Positions 56,416-64,000 of a stretch of 64,000 nucleotides of DNA are shown piece by piece. A program made the position numbers and the translations under genes. Positions within the stretch are counted from its first letter, which is position 1. Every line of letters begins with the position of its first letter. This DNA comes from Agrypnia vestita (Eukaryota > Arthropoda > Insecta > Trichoptera > Phryganeidae). The notes beneath the pieces are model-generated. The model was not told where the DNA came from. It saw only the letters and a program-made list of their open reading frames with translations, and made no database searches. Location: positions 62,001 through 126,000 of the forward strand of contig JADDOH010023106.1 in assembly GCA_016648135.1 (NCBI GenBank), in the 5' to 3' direction.

Positions 56416-57109
56416 AATAACCAATAAAACCATAAAAATATGAATGGGATCCGTATGTCACATTTCCTCGTAGATAAACAAAAGACTGCCCCACAAGCGA
56501 GAATCGAGTGTTACTACATTTTGAAAATATATTAAACACCTGAAAAATAAACGTTCTTTTATTATTTGTACTCTTTCGACGCATTTTCCCGCGCGATTGC
56601 ACAAAGGGCGGGAGAATGCCCCCCGGTCGCCTTCTAATGATATCTGTATCATAAAGACGGTCGCAAATGGAGAATTATGAAAGACATAAAGTCAGAGCAA
56701 TGGCTGCAAGAAACAAAGATTTGAAATATTGCGCCAGCACGCAATGCCTCTACATTACGGAGAAGGGCGCAGGCCGCGAATCTCGAAGCTGCGCCCGCCA
56801 TTAGGGTGCTTGATTCAGCGCTGTTCTTCAAACGGTCCTGAAATATGACGCAAATGAAAACAACACAAATTGGCAAACAATTGTTGGAAGAATTAGAAAA
56901 TAATTTTTTTATTACGCGTTTTAATGCTCTTTAGTAGAATTCCGTAATTTTTCAATTCTTTGATTGATTTTACGACCATGTGAAATGAATAGGGAAGGCC
57001 CGGTGACCACGATGTCCAATGTATATATGGAGAGTGAACGTTTGACGAATGTTTGTTTTTGTGTGTGTATGTATGAAGGAGAGAAAAGTGATTGAATTGT
57101 TGAGTTGAT
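56416..57109. other. Unique DNA; balanced segment at 56570-56880
   Basis: CGCGCGATTGCACAAAGGGC and GAAGGGCGCAGGCCGCGAAT mark a CpG-containing segment with no repeat partner. It shares a 20-mer (19 identical) with 36589-36608. Frames on the minus strand (56649-56876) are unrecognised. Confidence 0.35.
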
Positions 57110-57360
57110 AGATTAAAGAAAGGGTCGCTGAGATGGTTTCGTCACGTAAGATGTAAAAGCGGGGAGAAGATGGCAAAGATAAAATGTGAGGCGAGTGCTG
57201 AAGGCAACGGTAGCAGAAGGCCTCTCCAAGAGACCAGGAGTGATAAGATGAACCAAGTATTGGTGGATGACTCTATTAAAATATATAATAGAGTACCAGA
57301 CAAGAGTGTGGAGTTCTATTGTTTTTACTGCGGGTAAACAGCGTGACGTTAGTTTGAACA
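57110..57360 (+). pseudogene. LINE reverse-transcriptase tail fragment
   Basis: Plus translation gives DRLKKGSLRWFRHVRCKSGE, then MAKIKCEASAEGNGSRRPLQ, and DKSVEFY at the end, followed by CTGCGGGTAAACAGCGTGA, the family's terminal phrase. Compare VDRIKKGVLRWFSHVKRMNE and ASVEGNRNRGRPRK in the 23.5-kb copy. It is decayed and lacks the tandem tail. Confidence 0.75.
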
Positions 57361-57479
57361 GTTTTAAAATAACTAGTGCCTATCCTAGTTCAGAATGGAT
57401 TATTTGTAAAAATCGTCAATAACAACTATTTTCAAATCGACGTGATTTACACTCGTAGATAGAAAGATTAAGGAAGGCA

Positions 57480-57800
57480 AATCAAGGCACTCAGTAATAA
57501 AGCACTTCTTTCCAGCCACGTGGGGGAGTTAAGTAGGGGTCTTGCTCGGCAACCCTTAACAGATAAACAATGATCAGTTCTCACGCACTCTCACCCCCCA
57601 AAGCACAACGTCTTTTAAGTTGAACTACCTTTCCCTCGAGGAGGACCTCCACAAGGAGAGAACAACAGTCTGATTTACAATGGTGACTTCCTCCGCCGGA
57701 GTGATCGCGTGTTGACCAGCGGGGATTCCTTAGGGCGGTTTCTTTAGACTAACCGCAGAAACGTTACGTTCTGTGAAGCTCAAGTGTCGGCAAACAGTTT
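57480..57800. other. GC-richer unrecognised segment
   Basis: CCAGCCACGTGGGGGAGTTA, TCGAGGAGGACCTCCACAAG (a GAGGACCTC near-palindrome) and TCCTCCGCCGGAGTGATCG. It may be retrotransposon-derived, but no ends or frames support that. Confidence 0.25.
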
Positions 57801-58670
57801 GATGCCGTGATAAGGAACCATCGAGTAATGGAGACATTGTGGAGGTATCTTTCCAACAGTTCTTTTGAGTCGTACAACGATGCGTGCTTCGTACGAAGAA
57901 ACAATTATTAGTACCTACATAAAAATTCCCCTGGAATGTGAAATCTGGTAAATATTTTAAGAAATTAATACAGTGTGAACTACAAGGAGCATACCACACG
58001 AATAAATAAGATAAATAATTAGATAATAATAAAAAATTGTAACATATTAATTAATATAATCTACAACAAATGAATATGAAATGACAAACTTTTACAACAT
58101 CATGAAAAGTGAAAAACCATTACTATTACAACGTGGCTACATAATATTAAATTAACACATGTATTAGAAATTATATTATTATATATTGGTGATATTACAA
58201 TAATGTGTGGATTGCAGTACGTGTCATATGTGGTCAGGTATCTTGGTTACTTCGATAGATTTTTGTCTACGTTAAAGTAGCCGAGTTTTTCATGCATAAA
58301 TTTACAAATCTAAAAAAATACTAATCTCATTCAACAGGACAATCCCCTTTTTGCATATCTTTGCTTAATTACTGAGAGAGAGATCTTCGATCTGCATTTG
58401 TTTTTCTTTTCACTGTGAAATGAATGTCTTATCTATTTCTGTATTCTACAAATGTGTTTTATCGCAATTGACATCTAAAGTGTCAATTTTACGAAGTCAA
58501 AACGATGTTAATTTTTAAAGGACTCGTTTGTCATAATTGGTTCCCCACTAATAATTTCTGGGCCCAAATGTCTTTTAAACATTTGATGTCCGTATTTATG
58601 GATAACTTACAGGCTTAATTTTTGGATGTGCCTAAGGAAAGGTTAGCGAAAACGATAAAATATGATTCAA
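57801..58670. other. AT-rich DNA, no gene seen
   Basis: No feature recognised. Confidence 0.5.
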
Positions 58671-58724
58671 AATATGTTATACATTACTTTATAATACACA
58701 CACGCACAATATAAGTTGTTAAAT

Positions 58725-58769
58725 TACTACTATAGTTTCGAGAGGAGCACTCCCTTTCATCATCAGATA
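58725..58769 (-). ncRNA. Hammerhead motif, family E, left arm
   Basis: The minus strand reads TAT, CTGATGA, T, stem II GAAAGG with CCTCTC (one A.C mismatch), GAAA, the 8-base palindrome ACTATAGT as stem III, cleavage residue A, GTA. The core is intact; stem I is weak (2 pairs plus G.U). Confidence 0.68.
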
Positions 58770-58996
58770 TAGATAATATCTAACTTAAATACAAAATTTA
58801 TCAATCAAATCGGGTAGGCCAGGAGGGCGCGCGGTGGGGAAGGTTATTTTTTCTCCAAAAAGCTTGGTGAAGTGGACTGAAATGCGATATTATTTATTAA
58901 TGCGTTTCCAGAATTCAATTTTTTTTTTAATTCTGTGCCCCCCTGACCTACCCGATTAGATTGATAAATTTTGTACTTGTTAGTTTTTATCTATAC

Positions 58997-59038
58997 CTGA
59001 TGATGAGAGGGAGTGCTCCTCTCGAAACTATAGTAATA
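58997..59038 (+). ncRNA. Hammerhead motif, family E, right arm
   Basis: CTGATGA (58997-59003), T, stem II GAGAGG (59005-59010) with CCTCTC (59018-59023), GAAA (59024-59027), the palindrome ACTATAGT (59027-59034), and cleavage residue A59035. Stem II is perfect, but the first stem I pair is lost, so activity is doubtful. Confidence 0.65.
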
Positions 59039-59149
59039 ATTTAATAAGTCATATTGTGTGTGTGTATTATTATTAAGTAAAGTATAACATAATTTGAATT
59101 ATAATGTTGCACCACGAAGTATCTGCAAAATCTTTCGATGATAATAAAA

Positions 59150-59345
59150 TTTAATATTATTTTGATAAAAACGAGCTGGTGGTGGAAATTTCACCAATTT
59201 TCCGGCTAACAAGGTACACGTCGACCAATCTGGCAAGGCGGCTAATTAGTCGGACGTGTCTGGGAAAATGGCCGGTGAGCTAGTCCCTCCGAAGGTTGAC
59301 GAATAAATCAATTATTCCACTTACGTAAACACACAGTGATCCAAT
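59150..59345. other. Balanced unique segment
   Basis: It includes GGCGGCTAATTAGTCGGACG with a homeodomain-type TAATTA core, inside about 180 bases without repeats or frames. Candidate regulatory DNA by inference. Confidence 0.3.
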
Positions 59346-60532
59346 AATTGTATCCAACAGCTTCCCTTATATACGGATCGTTATTCCGGCTATCGAGGTT
59401 AATATTAATTCATAAGGGAAAAATAATTTACTATCGGGAGACATTATCGAAAAGAGTCCATGGCTGTATAAATAATTTCAGTCGGAAATAAAGCATATTT
59501 TCGTACCTTAATTGATAAATATAAAAACTCAAATGGTTACAAAAACAAAGCAGATAATAAATATGATTATATTTAAAGGTTATAAAATAAAAGGCAGCAA
59601 GACGCAGTTTAAAAGCAGCAAGGCTACTGAGATGTTTCTGAGATAAATATAAAAAACCTGTCACTACTTAAGGAAATTTCTCTGGAATCTATGAAACCTA
59701 CATCTTATTGAAAATACGTAAGTTTTTAAAAACAACATCGACACCAATTCTCACTTTAGTATGAAGCAGCCATTTTGTTACATCCGTCCTTGGGGGTTGA
59801 TTTATTGAAGAGGATATTGCTGCCTTTGCTTTTAATAGTGATTTGGAAGCATGATTTTCAATTTTCATAAATGTGTCAATGTTATAAACTAAGAAAATAG
59901 AAGGTAAAAATCGAAATGAAATATCAATAGTATATTTATATAAAAATACAGCGATGAAATCTATTTGTTGAACGCAACAGTAAAATTTTCATAATCATAT
60001 CAAGAATATTATTATTCACAACTGGCCTCGTAATGCATGTCTTTGACAGCTCGTTTTAAGGAAAAAAGCAACATTTGTTTCAGAATATCTAATAGATAAT
60101 CCGCCCTAGTGCTTTTAGTTTATTTTATCCTTTAGGAAAAACGAAGAACATTTTGTTTTACCTTTTTTAAAAGGGTTTGTTTCACGACATAACGGCATAG
60201 TAAACTAATAAGCTGAATAAATATGGAAAACATAATAACTGCTTTGTTTTTGGATACATGTAATTTCAAATATCTGGAAAAGGGATGGTCTTGTATGAAA
60301 TAATGACTACAACAATGAATAATGCGTCAACAGTAGCATAGACGGGAAATAATCATTAAAACTCATTCTGATAATAAAAATTAAAGTGTTAAGTTTAAAA
60401 TGTAATAATATATAATAAAAAATAAAATGTAGATATATTTCTATCATTGGGGTTATTAAAAGTGAGGGATATTTAAGCAAAGGCAGAATATATAAAAAAA
60501 TAAAAAAATATTTTGACAGCAAAATATTATTA
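59346..60532. other. AT-rich DNA, no gene seen
   Basis: Only chance frames. Confidence 0.5.
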
Positions 60533-60667
60533 TGAGTCGCCTCGTAGTCTAATAATTAACATGTCGGTGGCTTCTTATTTTAGGGGTTTCGTGTTCAAAT
60601 TCCAGTGAGTTAATTAATATACACCTACATTATTTTCTCAATTGTGTTAGGGCCCCGTAACCTGTTG
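60533..60667 (+). repeat. tRNA-derived SINE, family 2, interrupted by an LTR
   Basis: A-box-like CTCGTAGTCTAATAATTAAC, B-box-like GTGTTCAAATTCCAG, then the body TTCTCAATTGTGTTAGGGCC and CCGTAACCTGTTG, aligned with GGGCTTCCTGGCCTGTTG of the 42.8-kb copy. The resemblance stops after CCTGTTG, exactly where the LTR begins. Confidence 0.65.
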
Positions 60668-61368
60668 TGTTATAGAAAGAAAGTATATTGTAGCGAGACG
60701 GTGAACCTACTAAATGCTGAAAACAATACGACGTCACGCAAAGTAGGATCAGTTATCTATAAACGCAAATATTACGCACGAAACGTAGAGGTATTCTCTC
60801 TTTCTTGAAGAATCTATGACATTCCCTTACGTAGTAAAACATTTCATTAGAAAAGTCTAGAACGTTCTATATGTCTCTCGCCAATTCTGAAATAAATCTG
60901 ACTAAAAAATTTATCAATAAAAGGAGTCATGCAACGGGAGGTCAGTGAATTCGGTTCATGACGTTAACAAGGCGACATCTCCGCGATAAAACCAGTGTGA
61001 CCAGTGGACTCGTGACGGTGATGCTATGCTACTAACGCAACTAGACACGCGATGCTACCAACAAAGCGACCAGCGGTGATACCAGTGAACGCGAAATAAA
61101 GGGATACCGAGGCTAATAGTTTCTATGAGCGAACATTGAACGGAATTTACGAGAAGTGATCTAGGCGATAGAAACAGAGTTAACTTGTGCGAATTAAGGA
61201 TCAATAATAAGTGTGTGAAATGTTCAGGAGACATTCAGTGACTATAAAATTAAGAACGGTACTATATTTAACTCGTGTCCAATGATTTTCTTTAGTAATA
61301 AATTTAACTAAATTAATCTTCCGTGTTTTCATTTGCTTCCCAAAGCCACGTCCCGAGACAGTATAACA
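60668..61368 (+). mobile_element. Probable solo LTR
   Basis: It starts TGTTATAG and ends AGTATAACA, inverted ends TGTTATA/TATAACA with TG...CA. The sequence passes from a U3-like part through AATAAA-type signals (about 60890, 61095) to an AT-rich end. The flanking 4-mers GTTG and GTGA match at 3 of 4 positions, a weak target duplication. Its start coincides with the break in the SINE body. No internal retrotransposon follows. Confidence 0.6.
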
Positions 61369-61724
61369 GTGATATGACTGAATTATGAAAACTAATTTTA
61401 AACCTTGATCATTATGCCTAGAAAAAAATGTTTAGAGAAAGGCAAAGATTTATTTTTTCCATGCTACGCTGTAGAATTACGGTATTCAGATTTTTTTAGA
61501 ATTCAGGCTTCACTACAATATGTATGGATTGAAAGAATGCACTGACCAAAGACTTTTCTTTTGAAGGATTACACCACTTTGACATTTTCAAAAAAATGTA
61601 TTTTTTACTTTAACATATGGCGTAAAGTACTAAGAATAAAAATGTCCTTAGGTTTTCACGGCCGTTCAGAATCTTCTGTGTATAGTTTTCTGGGATATTC
61701 TGCCGTGTGTGTGTGTCCTCTCTG

Positions 61725-61765
61725 GCCAACGTTTCGGATCCCATTGCAGGGTCCATCATCAGGAC
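61725..61765 (-). ncRNA. Hammerhead motif, family F, left arm
   Basis: The minus strand reads GTC, CTGATGA, T, stem II GGACCC with GGG(A)TCC around TGCAAT, GAAA, the palindrome ACGT as stem III, cleavage residue T, GGC. Stem I is C-G, T.G, G-C. The core is intact. Confidence 0.75.
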
Positions 61766-61769
61766 ATCA

Positions 61770-61810
61770 GCCCTGATGATGGACCCTGCAATGGGATCCG
61801 AAACGTTGGC
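61770..61810 (+). ncRNA. Hammerhead motif, family F, right arm
   Basis: Stem I GCC (61770-61772) pairs with GGC (61808-61810). CTGATGA is at 61773-61779. Stem II is GGACCC/GGGATCC with one bulged A (61796). GAAA is at 61800-61803, stem III ACGT at 61803-61806, and the UH cleavage residue is T61807. Confidence 0.78.
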
Positions 61811-61875
61811 CAGAGAGGACACACACACACGGCAGAATATCCCAGAAAACTATACACAGAAGATACTAAGAATAA

Positions 61876-62216
61876 TTTGAGTCATCGCTCGTTCAAAAAT
61901 TCTAGCAATAGGCTATGTTATCGCAATTTGAATCTGGTGTGGTAGGTGAATTATTAAACGAATTTTATCATTGTTTTACTTTTCTATTTATCTCCAAATA
62001 CCATTTTGCAGACTGGTGGAGAAAATATCTCAAAAAGTATTAAGCCGACTTTGGTAGAATTTTGAAGAACACACCTTACTTATAAAATTATCTACGATTT
62101 TGATAAAATGCTCCTTTTGCTTATTACGAATTAGTAAACTTATTTTCAAACGAATCTCATTTGTAAAAATAAAAATCTATTTTTTTTTCTAAGATACGCT
62201 ACATTGTAGACGTAAC
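61876..62216. other. AT-rich DNA, no gene seen
   Basis: No feature recognised. Confidence 0.5.
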
Positions 62217-62293
62217 ATCATTTAATAAGATAATAATTAATATAATTAATAAAAATTAACTTTGTTTTCACCACTTATACGTATATTAAAAAA

Positions 62294-62336
62294 TATTAAC
62301 ATGTTTCAGAACGCATGTCCCCTTCGTTAGGATATA
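62294..62336 (-). ncRNA. Decayed hammerhead, family G, left arm
   Basis: The minus strand reads CTAACGA (third core residue G changed to A), then AGGGGACATGCGTTCT, GAAA, ACATGT and T. Probably inactive. Confidence 0.55.
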
Positions 62337-62472
62337 ATGGATACTAACTAACAAATAAAAAATCAAAAATCGAAATATAGACAATTAAAATATAAAAAAA
62401 TATATTTTAATTGTTTATAGCTACTTTGCTACTTGACTATTAATTTTTGATTTTTAATTTGTAAGTATACAT

Positions 62473-62518
62473 TGTATCCTGGCGAAGAGGGTCATGGGTT
62501 CTGAAACATGTTGATATA
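62473..62518 (+). ncRNA. Decayed hammerhead, family G, right arm
   Basis: CTGGCGA (core A6 changed to G) at 62479-62485, GAAA at 62503-62506, stem III palindrome ACATGT (62506-62511), cleavage residue T62512. Stem I TGTATC/GATATA still forms 6 pairs including one G.T. Loss of the catalytic core residue should abolish cleavage. Confidence 0.6.
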
Positions 62519-62573
62519 TTTCCATATATAAGTGGTGAAAACAAAGTTCATTATTTTGTTATTAAATGATGTA

Positions 62574-64000
62574 AACCCTGGCGTAATGTTTATCTCCACC
62601 ACCTGTACGCGGCACAGAAAACCTGTACGAGACATAACTTATCCGTTTTGAAATATTGTAAATAATTTGTCAATTAAAAATATTAACTAATATATGCCTC
62701 AATTAATGATAGTAAAAAAAAAATTCTATGTGCAATAACTACGTTAGTATATTTAGTAATCTGCCATTTTTGGTATCAGCTCCAGCTTATTTTTGATATT
62801 AATATTTTCATTTAAGGTCTTTTTTGGAATCAAGGAAGAGGTTTTAAATATAAGTATATGATATTGAGAACTATAATTTTATCAACAAGCAAGGCTTGTG
62901 TTATCTATTATTCAATAAATACTTGATGACTCTGAACTATTTAGACAATTAATTTAAAAAAAATCTGTTATTGCTTTCTGAAATTATAAGATAATCATAT
63001 GTTTAAATTACCACCAATAATAAAATATTTTTCATAATACTTTATCTTCAATGATTAATTTCACACATTTAACGTCGTACCCTTAGCCAAGTAAATATGG
63101 TCATGGCCAAAAAAACTTTCAATTTTAATTGGGAAAAGTCTTCGGTGATAATATAGATTTTTTTATCGTAATTTAAGACTATTAGAAAATAACGTGATAA
63201 AGTATACTATGTATTGTGTTTACATATTACTTAAATACAAACTGATTTTTTATCTCTGTTTTTAATTTTTCTTTGCTCACATTAAAAGATTCTTAATGTC
63301 AATGTGATTTTTACCGGTAAATTTTTGCTCTGCTTCCTCTTAGAAGTCAGGGTGCAATAACTCTTCAAGAACGACAGCGCCCTCTGTGTAATTACATTAG
63401 CGACTTTAAAAAATATGTGCCTGAATGGACTTTTCTATGTAAGCAGTATTTACCACGTGTATCTGGTCCGCCCAACACACGTGCATGTGAATGTACAACA
63501 CACCCAAGTACGTGGGAACATCACATGTTTTATTGGTGCCCAGATCGCGGCTGTTACATGAAAACATTGTATGCTACATAATACTTAGCTATGTGGCATA
63601 CAACGCTACCAATTAGTCAATAAGTCATCAAAACAATTTACATAAAGAGATACAACATGAAAAAGGAATAATATTGTAAAAAAAACTTTACATTATTGAA
63701 TTTAAAAAATGACTATAATTATACGAGTACGTATGAATAATAGTTAATATATCCTATAAGTTGTTAATTCATAACATAACTCTTAATTATATTTGCTACA
63801 CTGTATCTAGTTTCTCCACTATTAAACTAGGTTTCTGTAACATGTTATTCCCGTAAGTGTCATAATTTTTTTTACATTGACTTAAATGTCACATTTAGAC
63901 TGGATCAAGATCATTAATGATCTGTTTATTATCTGAATATCAAATAAGAAAGCAGAAAATACAAAATACATCAATTTAAACAAATCTGAAATATCAGTAT
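62574..64000. other. AT-rich DNA, no gene seen
   Basis: A slightly more complex patch at 63350-63560 (CAACACACGTGCATGTGAAT, CACCCAAGTACGTGGGAACA) has no recognised content. The rest is AT-rich. Confidence 0.5.

Larger units (their letters stand above)
58671..59095. mobile_element. Hammerhead-bearing inverted dimer, family E
   Basis: Left arm about 58671-58835 and right arm about 58940-59095 are inverse copies: AATATGTTATAC..TTACTTTATAATA.ACACACA on the left against TGTGTGTGTATTATTATTAA..GTATAACATAATT on the right, and CAAAATTTATCAATCAAATC against GATTAGATTGATAAATTTTG near the centre. A GC-rich loop (GCCAGGAGGGCGCGCGGTGG) separates them. Each arm has one hammerhead facing outward. No target duplication was found with confidence. 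Confidence 0.75.
61640..61864. mobile_element. Hammerhead-bearing inverted dimer, family F, with 12-bp target duplication
   Basis: Near-perfect inverted arms of about 93 bases (61671-61763 and 61772-61864) meet at a short ACATCAGC-like centre. The exact 12-mer TACTAAGAATAA occurs at 61628-61639 and 61864-61875. About 31 unpaired bases (61640-61670) lie between the left direct repeat and the left arm, the same layout as family B at 37.7 kb. Each arm has a hammerhead facing outward. Frames across it are repeats of each other. Confidence 0.83.
62217..62573. mobile_element. Hammerhead-derived inverted repeat, decayed, family G
   Basis: ATCATTTAATAA ... AACTTTGTTTTCACCACTTA on the left mirrors TAAGTGGTGAAAACAAAGTT ... 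TTATTAAATGAT on the right. It shares AACTTTGTTTT..CCACTTATAC and CATGTTTC with family B at 37.7 kb, so B and G are related. Both hammerheads have core mutations. Confidence 0.7.

Noticed and set aside
61561..61945. Overlapping plus and minus open frames sharing the same peptide pieces
   Set aside because: They arise because the hammerhead inverted repeat is read in both directions.
1..64000. CRISPR array, phage, integron or other prokaryotic system
   Set aside because: No regular short repeats with unique spacers, no dense coding and no ribosome-binding-site-led gene clusters; all recognisable content is eukaryotic transposon sequence.

Overview
The window looks like gene-poor, AT-rich nuclear DNA of an arthropod, most likely an insect. 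I found no intact protein-coding gene, no operon-like structure, no rRNA and no convincing functional tRNA. The long open frames on both strands are mostly chance frames in AT-rich DNA or pieces of transposon proteins. The organism call rests on the transposon mix: tRNA-derived SINEs, RTE-like and R1-like LINE tails, hAT and PIF/Harbinger elements, LTRs, and hammerhead-bearing elements of the kind associated with Penelope-like retroelements. I cannot name the order.

Layout. 0-11 kb: a ~130-bp tandem repeat array, a CpG-decayed inverted repeat, a GC-rich island at 4.3-4.7 kb, an imperfect long hairpin, a LINE remnant and several SINE copies. 11.7-13.8 kb: a possible DNA element bounded by inverted repeats. 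16.8-19.3 kb: a hAT element with GC-rich ends and a perfect 8-bp target duplication; it holds an R1-like LINE fragment, a broken hAT transposase tail and a nested solo LTR. 20-31 kb: dispersed repeat families, one hammerhead element, LINE tails and long AT-rich tracts. 31.5-35.6 kb: a GC-rich island, a PIF/Harbinger remnant, hairpins and further repeats. 37-44 kb: hammerhead elements, SINEs and LINE tails. 44.4-45.0 kb: a hAT-type element with a SINE inside it. 49.2-50.3 kb: a second copy of the 130-bp repeat, interrupted by a Harbinger derivative with a TTA target duplication. 50-64 kb: LINE remnants, two probable solo LTRs and three more hammerhead-bearing inverted repeats.

The most interesting signal is a set of hammerhead self-cleaving ribozyme motifs: nine with an intact catalytic core and two decayed, in five sequence families. 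Each reads stem I, CUGANGA, stem II, GAAA, a very short self-complementary stem III, a UH cleavage site and the returning strand of stem I. Most occur as head-to-head inverted pairs, and two of the inverted repeats are flanked by 12-bp exact direct repeats that look like target duplications. No Penelope reverse transcriptase is visible here, so these look non-autonomous. Hammerheads in Penelope-like elements and metazoan retrozymes are already known; the inverted-dimer arrangement with shared flanking structure is what deserves a closer look.

Between repeats lie several more complex, GC-richer, non-repetitive segments (for example 4.3, 8.4, 15.0, 31.6, 36.4, 39.2, 54.1, 55.3, 56.7 and 59.2 kb) that could be conserved regulatory DNA or isolated exons. 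That is inference only; a comparison with related genomes is needed to decide.
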